Source: Dietzia natronolimnaea
Lineage (GTDB): Bacteria > Actinomycetota > Actinomycetes > Mycobacteriales > Mycobacteriaceae
Direction of reading: 5' to 3'
Assembly (NCBI RefSeq): GCF_002289575.1
Contig: NZ_NTGA01000022.1
Span: 1 to 64,000 of the forward strand
Length of the DNA: 64,000 bases
Both the position numbers and the translations under genes were made by a program. This document shows positions 32,927 through 42,542 of this stretch, piece after piece. The notes beneath the pieces were generated by a model that was not told where the DNA came from, did no database searches, and saw only the letters and a program-made list of their open reading frames with translations. How positions within the stretch are numbered: the first letter of the stretch is position 1; every line of letters starts with the position of its first letter.

Positions 32927-32996
32927 ACCCCCAGTGTGCCGCCCCCGGCCGGACGCGGGACGGAATAGGCCCCGCAGGGCGTGGGTTGGACCGGTC

Positions 32997-33998
<1,002 letters not shown>

Positions 33999-34061
33999 AG
34001 TAGGCGGATCGTGGTGCGCTTGGTCACGAATTCATCGTCAGGACGTCCCACGGGTGGTTAA

Positions 34062-34075
34062 GGCCCCCCGTACCG
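34062..34075 (+). promoter_or_regulatory. Shared motif before desaturase 1
   Basis: GGCCCCCCGTACCG lies 15 bases before the ATG at 34091. The same motif with one change stands before the second desaturase gene, which makes it a candidate regulatory element or core promoter of the pair. Confidence 0.4.
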
Positions 34076-34090
34076 GCCTAGAGTTGATCC

Positions 34091-35299
34091 ATGGCCATTT
34101 CTGATGTAGGCGAGTACGCGCATCTCACTTCCGGGCAGATCGACGAACTGGGGCGGGAACTCGACGCGATCAGGGCCGACGTCATCGCCTCGCGCGGTGA
34201 GCGGGACTACCGCTATATCCACAGCGTGATCCGGCTGCAGAGGGGGATCGAACTCGGAGCCCGCGCCGTCCTGTATCTCGGCGCGCGGAACCGCACGGCC
34301 TGGGCTCTCGGCACGGGCGCGTTGGCCGTCGCCAAGATCCTCGAGAACATGGAGATCGGGCACAACGTCCTGCACGGACAGTGGGATTGGATGAACGATC
34401 CGGAGATCCACTCCACCACGTGGGAGTGGGACCTGGTCGGCAGCTCCGCGGACTGGAAGCACACCCACAACTACCTGCACCACAAGTTCACCAACATCGT
34501 CGGCTTGGACGACGACGTGGGGTTCGGCGTCCTGCGGGTCACGCGCGACGTGCCGTGGGAGCCCAGGTACTCCGCCAACCTCCTGATCAACACCGTGTTG
34601 ATGCTGGGGTTCGAGTGGGGGATCGGGATGCAGCACGTGCGGTTCCAGGACGCGTTCCCGAACTCCGGTGCCACGCCCGCCTACCGGCGCACCGCCAAGG
34701 CCTTCCTCCGCAAGGCGGGCAAGCAGGTCCTCAAGGACTACATCCTCTTCCCCGTGCTCGCCGGCCCGGCGGGTCGGCAGGCGCTCACCGCCACCGTCAC
34801 CGCGAACATCATCCGCAACATCTGGACCAACGCGGTGATCTTCTGCGGTCACTTCCCGGACGGGGCGGAGAAGTTCACCCCCAAGGACGTGAAGAACGAG
34901 ACCCAGGCCGAGTGGTACCTGCGCCAGATGCTCGGCAGCGCCAATCTCGACGGCGGCCCCGTCATGAACCTCATGTCGGGCAACCTGTCGTTCCAGATCG
35001 AGCACCACATGTTCCCCGACCTGCCGTCCAACCGGTACTCGGAGATCTCGCTGCGGGTGCGCGACCTGTGCGAGCGGTACGACCTGCCGTACGTGAGCGG
35101 GCCGCTGTGGAAGCAGTACCTGCAGTCGTGGCGCACCATCGCCCGACTCTCGCTGCCCGACCGTTACCTGCACCGGACCGCCGACGACGCGGCGGAGACG
35201 CGCAGCGAGAAGATGTTCGACCGGATGCCGCAGATGCCCGGCCTGGCGACCGCGCTGGCCGCGTTCCGGCAGAAGGGGCGCGCCCAACTGGTGCACTGA
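34091..35299 (+). CDS. Membrane acyl-CoA/fatty-acid desaturase 1
   Basis: The 402-residue protein has all three His boxes of membrane di-iron desaturases: GHNVLHGQWD (H91, H95), HTHNYLHH (H126, H130, H131) and QIEHHMFP near residue 300. The hydrophobic segments are weak but include AVLYLGARNRTAWALGTGALAV. It likely inserts a double bond into a CoA- or lipid-bound fatty acid, as DesA3-type enzymes do. It is a paralogue of the desaturase at 43006: both open MAISDV-x-EYAHL. ATG at 34091 is well supported by this match. A thioesterase gene follows 22 bases later. Confidence 0.88.
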   Translation: MAISDVGEYAHLTSGQIDELGRELDAIRADVIASRGERDYRYIHSVIRLQRGIELGARAVLYLGARNRTAWALGTGALAVAKILENMEIGHNVLHGQWDWMNDPEIHSTTWEWDLVGSSADWKHTHNYLHHKFTNIVGLDDDVGFGVLRVTRDVPWEPRYSANLLINTVLMLGFEWGIGMQHVRFQDAFPNSGATPAYRRTAKAFLRKAGKQVLKDYILFPVLAGPAGRQALTATVTANIIRNIWTNAVIFCGHFPDGAEKFTPKDVKNETQAEWYLRQMLGSANLDGGPVMNLMSGNLSFQIEHHMFPDLPSNRYSEISLRVRDLCERYDLPYVSGPLWKQYLQSWRTIARLSLPDRYLHRTADDAAETRSEKMFDRMPQMPGLATALAAFRQKGRAQLVH

Positions 35300-35321
35300 G
35301 CGCTTTGGCAGACTGTCCGGC

Positions 35322-36158
35322 ATGTCGCTGAAGAGCATGCTGGAGGCCGCCTCGCGCGGTGGGACCGTCGAGATCACCGACGGTTGGACGCAGGGCCGCG
35401 CGATCTACGGCGGGCTGACCGGGGCGCTACTACTCGCGTCGATCAAGGGCCGCCTGCGGGATGCGGCAGGAGACGGGGCCGGAGACGGTGCCGACAAGGC
35501 GTCTCCACATCCGTTGAGGTCGTTCACGGTCTCGTTCGTCGGCCCCGCCACGACGGGCGCGGTCGAGGTCCACGCCGAGGTCCTGCGGGTCGGGAAGAAC
35601 GTCACGCAGGCCCAGGCCACGCTGCGGCAGGACGGAGCGATCGTGGCCACGGCGCTGGCGGCGTTCGGGAAACACCGCGAGTCCACCATCGTCGTGCCCC
35701 CGAGGCATCCCATGCCGCAGTTGCCGGAGCCCGGGACCATCGAGCCGTTCCCCTACATCGAGAAGATGACCCCGGAGTTCTACCGCTTCCTCGCGTTGAG
35801 GCAGGTCGGTGGCGCACTACCGTTCAGCGGAGCCGAGACCGGCGACCTGTCGGGGTGGGCGCAGCTACGCGAGGCCCCGGAGGAGTTCCACGAGGAGCAC
35901 CTGCTGGTGCTCGCGGACGCGTGGCCGCCGGCGACCATCCAGATGCTCTCCGGGTTCGCACCCGCCAGCAGCCTGACCTGGACGCTGGAACTGGTGACGG
36001 AGATCGGTCCCGACACGATCCCGCCGGAGGCCGTCTTCGCCTACGAGGCGACCACCGATGCCTCCCGGGACGGGTACGCGCACACCCACGCCATGATGTG
36101 GCGACCGGACGGGGCGCTGACGGCGATCAGCCGCCAGACCATCACCGTGTTCGGGTGA
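35322..36158 (+). CDS. Acyl-CoA thioesterase, TesB-like double hotdog
   Basis: The 278-residue protein is a double-hotdog thioesterase: GWTQGRAIYGGLTGALLLASIKGRL in the first hotdog, HPLRSFTVSFVGPATTGAVEVHAEVLRVGKNVTQAQATLRQDGAIVATALAAFG, and a second hotdog with VLADAWPPATIQMLSGFAPASSLTWTLELV. The Asp in LADAW and Thr/Ser positions correspond to the TesB-type catalytic area. It hydrolyses acyl-CoA esters. It lies 22 bases after desaturase 1 and may be cotranscribed, linking desaturation to release of the free acid. It differs from the thioesterase at 2400 in motif spacing. Confidence 0.82.
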   Translation: MSLKSMLEAASRGGTVEITDGWTQGRAIYGGLTGALLLASIKGRLRDAAGDGAGDGADKASPHPLRSFTVSFVGPATTGAVEVHAEVLRVGKNVTQAQATLRQDGAIVATALAAFGKHRESTIVVPPRHPMPQLPEPGTIEPFPYIEKMTPEFYRFLALRQVGGALPFSGAETGDLSGWAQLREAPEEFHEEHLLVLADAWPPATIQMLSGFAPASSLTWTLELVTEIGPDTIPPEAVFAYEATTDASRDGYAHTHAMMWRPDGALTAISRQTITVFG

Positions 36159-36190
36159 CAGCCGGCGGCTGATCGGGAGGAAGGCCGGAC

Positions 36191-37750
36191 TCAGCCGGCG
36201 GCGCGGCTGGCCCTTCGGCGATCGCCGCCACGCGGCTGGCCCGCGCTCTGGGCGATCGTGTGGGTGGCGGCCGAACGCTGACCACCGGAACCCTGACGCG
36301 ACGAACCCTGGCCCCCGGAACCCTGACGGGTGGAACCGTGGCCACCGGTCCCCTGGGCGCCGGCGCCCTGTGGACGACGAGGACGACGACGGGTGCCATC
36401 TGAACCGGACGACTCCTGCCCGCGACCTCCGCGCTCCCCGCCGTCGCGGCCCTGTCCCTGGCGGTTCTGGCCCTGCCCACCCTGGGAGCGGCCCTGGCGC
36501 TGCCGGTTCTGGCTCTGGCGACTCTGGCCCTGGCTCGGACGGCCCTCGGGGGCATGGTCCCCGGGGACGTGCGCGGGGGCCTCGGGGGCGTCGGCCAGTG
36601 CCGTGGCGGCGTTGGCCCCCACGGGGAGCACGATCTCGCCCGCCGTCACGCCGGCCGACCGCAGCAGTGAGCGCACCTCCCGGACCTGGTCGGAGGTGGC
36701 CACGGTGACCACGGTGCCGACAGCACCCGCGCGCGCGGTCCGACCCGAGCGGTGCACGTAGGCCTTGTGCTCGGCGGGCGGATCGGCGTGGACGACCAAT
36801 CCCACGTCGTCGACGTGGATGCCGCGTGCGGCGATGTCAGTGGCCACCAGCACGCTCGCCTGACCCGAGGAGAACGCGTCGAGGTTGCGGACGCGCGCGT
36901 TCTGCGAGAGGTTGCCGTGGAGGTCCACGCTGGTCACGCCGCGGCCGGACAGCTGCTTGGCCAGGCGCTTGGCGCCGTGCTTGGTGCGGGTGAACATGAC
37001 GGTCCGCTCGTTCACCCCGGCGAGGTCCGCCAGTGCGCGGACGCGGTCGTCCGGGTCCACGTGGAAGACGTGGTGCGCGGTCGCGCCGGGGGTGGCGGAG
37101 CCGTCGTCGACCTCGTGCACGACCGGGTTGTCGAGGAACTTCCTGACCAGCTTGTCCACGCCTTGGTCCAGGGTCGCGGAGAAGAGCAGGCGCTGCGCAC
37201 CCGCGGGCGTGGCCGCCAGGATCCGGGTGACTCCCGGGAGGAAGCCCAGATCGGCCATGTGGTCGGCCTCGTCGAGGACGCTCACCTCGATCGAGTCCAT
37301 GCGGCAGTGCTTCTGCCCCATGAGGTCCTCGAGCCGGCCCGGGCAGGCCACCACGATGTCGACGCCCTGGTCGAGCGCGCTGACCTGGCGGCCCTGCGAG
37401 ACGCCGCCGAAGATCACGGTGGTCTTGAGGCCCATCGCCCTGGCCAGCGGCGCGAGCGTCTCGTCGATCTGACGGGCGAGCTCGCGGGTGGGGGCGAGGA
37501 TCAGCCCACGCGGGGAGTTGCGCTTACGTCGGCCGCCGGCGGGCGCCGAGGCGGCGAGGCGGGTGACCAGCGGGAGGCAGAAGGCGTAGGTCTTGCCGGA
37601 GCCGGTGCGGCCGCGGCCCAGGACGTCGCGTCCGGACATCGCGTCGGGCAGCGTGGCCGACTGGATGGGGGTGGGGGTGACGATGTCGACGCCCGTGAGG
37701 ACGTCGAGCAGGGATGAAGGAACGCCGAGATCGGCGAAGGAACGTGACAA
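36191..37750 (-). CDS. DEAD-box RNA helicase, RhlE-like
   Basis: The 519-residue protein has the Q motif (VTPTPIQ), P-loop GRTGSGKT, APTRELARQID, VLDEADHM, LLFSATLD, MFTRTKHGAKRLAKQL, VATDIAARGIHVDDVGLVVHADPP and HRSGRTARAG, a complete DEAD-box set. The C-terminal 130 residues are a disordered Gly/Gln/Arg/Ser region (GGQGQNRQGQGRDGG, GGQGSSRQGSGGQ), as in RhlE/DeaD proteins that bind RNA. The start is TTG at 37750, with GGAG 9 bases before and the F of the Q motif (RSFADLG) following. It probably remodels structured RNA in the cold or in ribosome assembly. Confidence 0.9.
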   Translation of the reverse strand: MSRSFADLGVPSSLLDVLTGVDIVTPTPIQSATLPDAMSGRDVLGRGRTGSGKTYAFCLPLVTRLAASAPAGGRRKRNSPRGLILAPTRELARQIDETLAPLARAMGLKTTVIFGGVSQGRQVSALDQGVDIVVACPGRLEDLMGQKHCRMDSIEVSVLDEADHMADLGFLPGVTRILAATPAGAQRLLFSATLDQGVDKLVRKFLDNPVVHEVDDGSATPGATAHHVFHVDPDDRVRALADLAGVNERTVMFTRTKHGAKRLAKQLSGRGVTSVDLHGNLSQNARVRNLDAFSSGQASVLVATDIAARGIHVDDVGLVVHADPPAEHKAYVHRSGRTARAGAVGTVVTVATSDQVREVRSLLRSAGVTAGEIVLPVGANAATALADAPEAPAHVPGDHAPEGRPSQGQSRQSQNRQRQGRSQGGQGQNRQGQGRDGGERGGRGQESSGSDGTRRRPRRPQGAGAQGTGGHGSTRQGSGGQGSSRQGSGGQRSAATHTIAQSAGQPRGGDRRRASRAAG

Positions 37751-37982
37751 GGGAGGAATCTCCGTACATAGATGGGGCGTCTTGCCCGGCGCGCTCCTGG
37801 GTTCCCGCGTCGCTCGGAGGCGACGCGCCCGGTGCGCGACCACGGGAGGTCGACATCCGATTCGGCCCGAGGCAAGAGTGGTACGGGCCGACTCGCCTAC
37901 CCTACGCCCCATCGGGGTCTCACCCCCACTTCCCCGGGCCGAGTGTGACGAGGTCCTCACTTCCGGGCCCACAGATGGCACG

Positions 37983-39596
37983 ATGTTGTGCGTGCGACTC
38001 GACCTGTCTCTACTGCGACGCCCGGAACTGGGCTCGGTGCTGCTCGGGCGGGAGACCGAGTCGCCGCGCCTGAGAACCCTGCGCGTCCGGGTCCTGCTCG
38101 TACTGATGCTGCTGGGCTCCAACCTCGTCGGCGTGGCCGTCGCCGCTGTGCTGATCCTCTTCGTCCTTCCGGGTCCCACCCTTCCCTCTCGTGAGTTCAT
38201 GGTCCCCACGGCGATCGTCGTCCCGGTGTATGTGGCGCTGGCGACGATCGTGGGGACGATCTGGGTGCGTGGTGCCGTCCACCGGCGTGTCGGGTGGTTC
38301 CTCGACGGCCGCGAACCCACGGATCGGGAGCGGGTGTGGACTCTCCGTCTGCCCGGCCGGATGACCCTGATCCAGGCTTTCCTGTGGCTGTTGGGCGCGG
38401 CCGTGGTCACGCCCGCCTTCGGGGTGATCGACCCCGAGGCGATCCCGTCGGTCGGGTTCACGATCGTCTTCTCCGGGATGGTCGTCTGCGGTGTGGCGTT
38501 CCTGTTCGCGGACTTCGGACTGCGTCCCGTCGCCGCGGTCGCCTTGTCCGGAGGCCCGGTTCCCCGCGGCCGGTTCCTGGGTGCGATGACGCGGCTCCGC
38601 GTGTCCTGGGCGGTCGGCAGCGGGGTTCCGATCGCGGGATTGATCATCGTGGCGATCTACACGTTGGCGGGTCGGGCCCTGTCGCTGGAACGCCTCGCCG
38701 TCATCGTGATCGTGCTCGGCGCCACCTCGCTCCTCGCCGGATTCCTCCTCATCTCCCTGGCCACCGGGTCGGTGCTCGGACCGCTACGCAGTCTCCGCTG
38801 GGCCATGGAGGACGTCACGGACGGCGCGCTCTCCCGGCGCGTGGTGGTCTATGACGGCACCGAACTCGGCGAACTCCAGCGTGGGTTCAACCGTATGGCG
38901 GCCGGGCTCCAGGAGCGCGAACGGCTCCGGGACCTGTTCGGCCGCCACGTGGGTCGCGACGTCGCGGAGGCGGCCGAGGAGCGGGACCCCGAACTGGGCG
39001 GCAGCGCCTCACATGTCGGCGTCGTCTTCGTCGACATCATCGGGTCCACGGAGATGGCGGTGCGGTCCGAGGCGTCGGAGGTCGTCGACGTCCTCAACCG
39101 GTTCTTCCGGGTGGTCGTGGAGACGGTCGAGGAGTATGACGGCATCGTGGACAGCTTCCTCGGCGACGCCGCGCTCGTGGTGTTCGGCGCGCCGCGGCCG
39201 ATGGACGACCCGGCCTCCGCGGCCCTGGCCTGCGCCCGGGTGCTCGGTGAGCGGCTGCCGGCCCGGGTGCCGGGGTGCCGGGCCGGGATCGGAGCCTCCT
39301 ACGGGGGCGTCGTCGCGGGCTACGTCGGCGCGGACGACCGGCTCGAGTACACGGTGATCGGCGACGCGGTCAACGAGGCGTCCCGGCTGTGCGAGCTGGC
39401 CAAGAACCGGTCCGGCCTCGTCCTGGCCTCCGGCACCGCGGTCGCGTCGGCGGGCGACGCCGAGGCCGCCCGGTGGAATCGCGTCGGGTCGGAGGTGGTC
39501 CGGGGCCGTTCCGATGCGACGGAGCTGTGCGTGCCGGTCGCCGCCGGGAGCGAGGACCAGCCCGCGGACCACGGCGGTGGCGCTACCTCAGCGTGA
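37983..39596 (+). CDS. Membrane class III nucleotide cyclase with HAMP
   Basis: The 537-residue protein has about six membrane segments, a HAMP region (GSVLGPLRSLRWAMEDVTDGALSRRVVVYDGTELGELQRGFNRMAAGL) and a cyclase domain. The metal Asp are in VVFVDIIGST (D351) and SFLGDAALVVFGAP, and EYTVIGDAVNEASRL is the adenine and ribose site. The layout resembles mycobacterial Rv1318c-type cyclases. The substrate-binding Lys normally before FxGD is Ser (S391), so activity or substrate choice is uncertain. ATG at 37983 or GTG at 37992 may start it. It is divergent from the helicase and overlaps the next gene by 14 bases tail to tail. Confidence 0.87.
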   Translation: MLCVRLDLSLLRRPELGSVLLGRETESPRLRTLRVRVLLVLMLLGSNLVGVAVAAVLILFVLPGPTLPSREFMVPTAIVVPVYVALATIVGTIWVRGAVHRRVGWFLDGREPTDRERVWTLRLPGRMTLIQAFLWLLGAAVVTPAFGVIDPEAIPSVGFTIVFSGMVVCGVAFLFADFGLRPVAAVALSGGPVPRGRFLGAMTRLRVSWAVGSGVPIAGLIIVAIYTLAGRALSLERLAVIVIVLGATSLLAGFLLISLATGSVLGPLRSLRWAMEDVTDGALSRRVVVYDGTELGELQRGFNRMAAGLQERERLRDLFGRHVGRDVAEAAEERDPELGGSASHVGVVFVDIIGSTEMAVRSEASEVVDVLNRFFRVVVETVEEYDGIVDSFLGDAALVVFGAPRPMDDPASAALACARVLGERLPARVPGCRAGIGASYGGVVAGYVGADDRLEYTVIGDAVNEASRLCELAKNRSGLVLASGTAVASAGDAEAARWNRVGSEVVRGRSDATELCVPVAAGSEDQPADHGGGATSA

Positions 39597-40311
39597 CGTC
39601 CGTGCCGATGAGCGCGACCTCGAGACCGCCGGGCACCACGCGGGCGCCGTGGATCGACACCCCTTCGGGCAGGGAGGCGACCGTCGAGTCGACGGTGCCG
39701 GTGATGCCGGAGAACAGCCCGTCCGGCAGGGGGATGCCGATCAGCTCGGTCTGCTCAGGGGTCAGGGTGAGTCGGCCGCCGGAGACGCCCGGGGCCACGC
39801 CGATCTCGGCGATCCCGCCGATGTCCGCACGCAGCAGACCGGCCTGCGCGTCCGGGCGCACGGAACGGACCTCGGTCAGGCCGGCCACCGGGGAGTCACC
39901 GGCCGGGTTCCCCTCCGCAGCCGCTGCGGCGAGCTGGTCGCCGCTGAGCGTCGCGGTGCCGTCCGCCGACGCGGCCAGGATCGCACCGTCCACCATCCTG
40001 ACCGAGTAGCCGGTCACGTCGATCCGGGGCACGCCTGCGTCACCGGGGGAGGTCATCCGGACCGTGTCGACGGCCCGCGTGGTGGCCAGATCCCAGAGGA
40101 TCGGCGTGGGTCCGAACCCCACCGACACCGGGGCCCCGAGTCGCGCCGACGCCTCGCGCTCCGCCCGATCCGCCAGGTACCACCGGGCGCCGAACTCGGC
40201 GGCCACGGCAAGCCCCAGCACCAGGAGCAGCAGCACGAGCAGGGAGCAGCCGCAGCCGCCTCGCCGGCGGTCGCGCCGTCCTCGTCGGTCGATCGGGTCT
40301 CGTCGTCGCAT
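39583..40311 (-). CDS. DUF2993/LmeA-like phospholipid-binding protein
   Basis: The 242-residue protein has a basic, Arg-rich N-terminus, one membrane segment (GCGCSLLVLLLLVLGLAVAAEFGARWYL) and a beta-rich extracytoplasmic region with VSVGFGPTPILWDLATTRAVDTVRMTS and LPEGVSIHGARVVPGGLEVALIGTDVTL. This is the pattern of DUF2993 proteins, whose mycobacterial member LmeA binds phospholipid and affects lipomannan elongation. ATG at 40311 is chosen over an upstream frame. The gene converges with the cyclase gene with 14 bases of overlap and is divergent from the DJ-1 gene. Confidence 0.78.
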   Translation of the reverse strand: MRRRDPIDRRGRRDRRRGGCGCSLLVLLLLVLGLAVAAEFGARWYLADRAEREASARLGAPVSVGFGPTPILWDLATTRAVDTVRMTSPGDAGVPRIDVTGYSVRMVDGAILAASADGTATLSGDQLAAAAAEGNPAGDSPVAGLTEVRSVRPDAQAGLLRADIGGIAEIGVAPGVSGGRLTLTPEQTELIGIPLPDGLFSGITGTVDSTVASLPEGVSIHGARVVPGGLEVALIGTDVTLR

Positions 40312-40394
40312 CCACGTATCGTGCCGGACCGTCGGGCCGGGGGCCACCGGCGGTCCGGTTGCGGGCCTGGGGGGTCCGGCCCCACGATCAGGCT

Positions 40395-40955
40395 ATGACC
40401 GAGACCCAGGACGCACGCACTGACACCAGAACCGTCGTATTCCTCGTGGCCGGCGAGGGGATCGAACGGGTCGAGCTGACCGAGCCGTGGGGGGCCGTGA
40501 CCGAAGCCGGTCACACGGCGCTCCTGGTCAGCACATCCGACGGCGAGGTCGACCTGGTCGACCACCTCACCCCGGCCGGCACCCAGGCGGTCGACCGGAC
40601 GAGCGCCGACGTGACCGCCGCCGACGTCGACGTCCTGGTCCTGCCGGGTGGCGTCGCCAACCCGGATGCCCTGCGACAGGACCAGCACGCGGTGACCCTC
40701 GTCCGCGAAATGGTCGAGGCGGGCAAGCCCGTCCTGGCCATCTGCCACGCGCCGTGGGTCCTGATCGAGGCCGAGGTCGTCCGCGGGCGCCGCGTCACCT
40801 CCTACCCCAGCCTGCGCACGGACCTTGTCAACGCCGGTGCCGAGTGGGTGGATGAGGAGCTGGTCAGCTCGGACGGCGTGTTCACCAGCCGCAACCCGGA
40901 CGACCTCCCGGCCTTCTGCGACGCCCTGCTGGGAGCGATCCGCGGAGTGGACTAG
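40395..40955 (+). CDS. DJ-1/PfpI-family protein
   Basis: The 186-residue protein has the DJ-1/PfpI fold: VVFLVAGEGIERVELTEPWGAVTEAGHTALLV, DVDVLVLPGGVANPDAL, and the nucleophile elbow VLAICHAPWVLIEA with the conserved Cys and His. The early Glu in the AGEGIE turn completes the PfpI Glu-Cys-His site, placing it closer to YhbO/PfpI (deglycase or protease-like, proposed in stress resistance) than to DJ-1. ATG at 40395. The glycosyltransferase gene follows 41 bases later. Confidence 0.86.
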   Translation: MTETQDARTDTRTVVFLVAGEGIERVELTEPWGAVTEAGHTALLVSTSDGEVDLVDHLTPAGTQAVDRTSADVTAADVDVLVLPGGVANPDALRQDQHAVTLVREMVEAGKPVLAICHAPWVLIEAEVVRGRRVTSYPSLRTDLVNAGAEWVDEELVSSDGVFTSRNPDDLPAFCDALLGAIRGVD

Positions 40956-40996
40956 GGCACCGGAGACCGGTCGGGCGCGGCGGAGGGGGGCGGGAG

Positions 40997-41986
40997 ATGA
41001 TCGGCATCTACGTCCACAACCGTGGGCGGGGTCATCTCCACCGCGTGCTCCCCGTGATGGGTGCCCTGCGGGAGCGGGGCCTCGATGTGACGGTGCTGAT
41101 CGCAGGACAGTTCGACGACGCGCTCCTCCCCCCGGGGGCCCGGGTCGTCCACCTCCCTCCCGGCATCGACGACGAGGAGGACGCGGAGGAACTCACCCTC
41201 TCGGCCCGCCGCGCCGCCGTCGCCTGGATCGACCACGCACGCCCTCGCGCGTTCTGGGTCGATTCCTCGCCCGCCATGTCGCTGGCCGCGCGGATGACCG
41301 GGATCCCGATGGTCAGCACCCTCCCTCCGGGGGTGAGGGAGGACGAGCCCCACCTGCTGCGCGTCCGCGCGGCGGAGCGTCTGATCGGGGCGTGGCCCCC
41401 GGGCGTGCACCAGGCCACCCTGCGGCGGACCGAGAGCCCGGTGGCGGAGATCGGGGGCGTGTCCCGGTTCGAACGACGGGACCGTGAACCACGGGACCGT
41501 CGTCGCCGACCCCGGGTGGTCCATCTGAACGGCTCCGGGTCGGGCGGGGACCACAGGTTCTGGCGGGCGGTGAGGACCACCGCTCGCGACCTCGGGGTGA
41601 CCGAGTGGCTGGAGATCGGCGGCCCGGACGGATCGTGGCACGAGGACCCGTGGCCCGAGTTGTGCTCCGCCGATGTGGTGGTGACCGGTGCCGGGCAGGC
41701 GTCCGTGGCCGACGCCGCCTGTGCTGACGTCCCACTGGTGGTGGTCCCGGGTCGCCGGCCGTACGGGGAGCAGGACGCCACGGCCGAGGCGCTCGACGGG
41801 ATCCCGGGGGCGTCGGTGATGCGATACGGCAACGGCCCGACGGCGGTCGCCCGGGCGGTCATGGAACAGGTCGACCGCTTCCGCGACGGGGAGTCGACCG
41901 GGATCAGGTCGTGGTGGGGTGTCGACGGAGCGGCGTCCCGCGCCGCCGAGGTGATCCGGGCCGCGACGACGGGGCTCGTCAGGTGA
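40997..41986 (+). CDS. MurG-like glycosyltransferase (GT-B)
   Basis: The 329-residue protein starts IGIYVHNRGRGHLHRVLPVMGALRERGLDVTVLIAGQF, close to the N-terminal domain of MurG and GT28 glycosyltransferases (the GHLHR resembles the GTGGHVxPxLA loop). The second domain has CSADVVVTGAGQASVADAACADVPLVVVPGRRPYGEQDATAEAL, the nucleotide-sugar binding site of the GT-B fold. The acceptor is unknown. It is not MurG itself, which has a longer lipid-II site. An Arg-rich stretch (RFERRDREPRDRRRRPR) lies between the domains. Confidence 0.75.
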   Translation: MIGIYVHNRGRGHLHRVLPVMGALRERGLDVTVLIAGQFDDALLPPGARVVHLPPGIDDEEDAEELTLSARRAAVAWIDHARPRAFWVDSSPAMSLAARMTGIPMVSTLPPGVREDEPHLLRVRAAERLIGAWPPGVHQATLRRTESPVAEIGGVSRFERRDREPRDRRRRPRVVHLNGSGSGGDHRFWRAVRTTARDLGVTEWLEIGGPDGSWHEDPWPELCSADVVVTGAGQASVADAACADVPLVVVPGRRPYGEQDATAEALDGIPGASVMRYGNGPTAVARAVMEQVDRFRDGESTGIRSWWGVDGAASRAAEVIRAATTGLVR

Positions 41987-42034
41987 CGAAGTGCGGTCCG
42001 CGCCGGATTGCCGAATTCTCACTTCCGCGACAAT

Positions 42035-42051
42035 CTTGCTGACCAAGCAAG
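42035..42051. promoter_or_regulatory. Short inverted repeat before whiB2
   Basis: CTTGCT at 42035-42040 and AGCAAG at 42046-42051 form 6-base arms with a 5-base spacer. It lies about 150 bases before the whiB start, in a 212-base intergenic region that otherwise shows no distinct element. Confidence 0.3.
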
Positions 42052-42198
42052 TAGCACAGGGGTTCTCAGGTAGTTAGGCACGCCTTGGTGTGCCGGTTTC
42101 CGTTTGACCTCTCCCTGTCGGCTGACAGGATGAAGGTCCGCGTTCTGAACATCCAGGGCTCATGGCAGGGCACTTCAGCCGCGCGGAAAGGAGATGCC

Positions 42199-42477
42199 GT
42201 GCCCCGATACAGAAACCTCGAGCCGACCGCCGAGTTCTGGTCCTGGCGGGACGACGCCGCCTGCATCGACCTCGAAGACCTGTTCTACAGCGCAGACGAC
42301 GAATCCAAGGGGGAGCGCCGCCGCAAGGAGGAGAAGGCCAAGGCCGTCTGCCAGGGCTGCCCGGTGTTCGACCCCTGTAGGCAGTTCGCCATGGAATCGA
42401 AGGAACTGTACGGGGTCTGGGGTGGCACGACCGAGTCCGAACGGCACGCCATGGCGGGCCGGCACCGGACCGGCTGA
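42199..42477 (+). CDS. WhiB-family iron-sulfur regulator, second paralogue
   Basis: The 92-residue protein has C22 (DAACIDLEDLFY), C51, C54 and C60 (CQGCPVFDPC) for a 4Fe-4S cluster, the GVWGG turn and a basic C-terminus. GTG at 42199 follows AAAGGAG six bases upstream; the longer open frame from 42085 lacks such a site. It shares DLFY-x-x-D-x-x-x-KG-x-RRK and ELYGVWGG with the WhiB at 14418. WhiB3-like is the nearest type I can suggest. A hairpin terminator lies 30 bases after its stop. Confidence 0.88.
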   Translation: MPRYRNLEPTAEFWSWRDDAACIDLEDLFYSADDESKGERRRKEEKAKAVCQGCPVFDPCRQFAMESKELYGVWGGTTESERHAMAGRHRTG

Positions 42478-42507
42478 CACCGGCCGACCGACCGGCTGAC
42501 GCCGGCC

Positions 42508-42542
42508 GACCCCGCGGGGGTTAGAGATCCTCCCGCGGGGTC
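42508..42542. terminator. Bidirectional hairpin, whiB2 and the partner gene
   Basis: GACCCCGCGGG at 42508-42518 pairs with CCCGCGGGGTC at 42532-42542 around a 13-base loop. The right arm lies inside the last codons of the opposite gene (stop at 42521-42523). It should stop transcription from both converging genes. Confidence 0.72.

Noticed and set aside
32927-32996. Possible thiamine riboswitch before thiM
   Set aside because: The space to the divergent gene is 70 bases, too short for a TPP riboswitch, and no CTGAGA-type element is seen.
36330-36761. Long plus-strand frames opposite the helicase tail
   Set aside because: They mirror the Gly/Gln-rich helicase tail and have no independent support.
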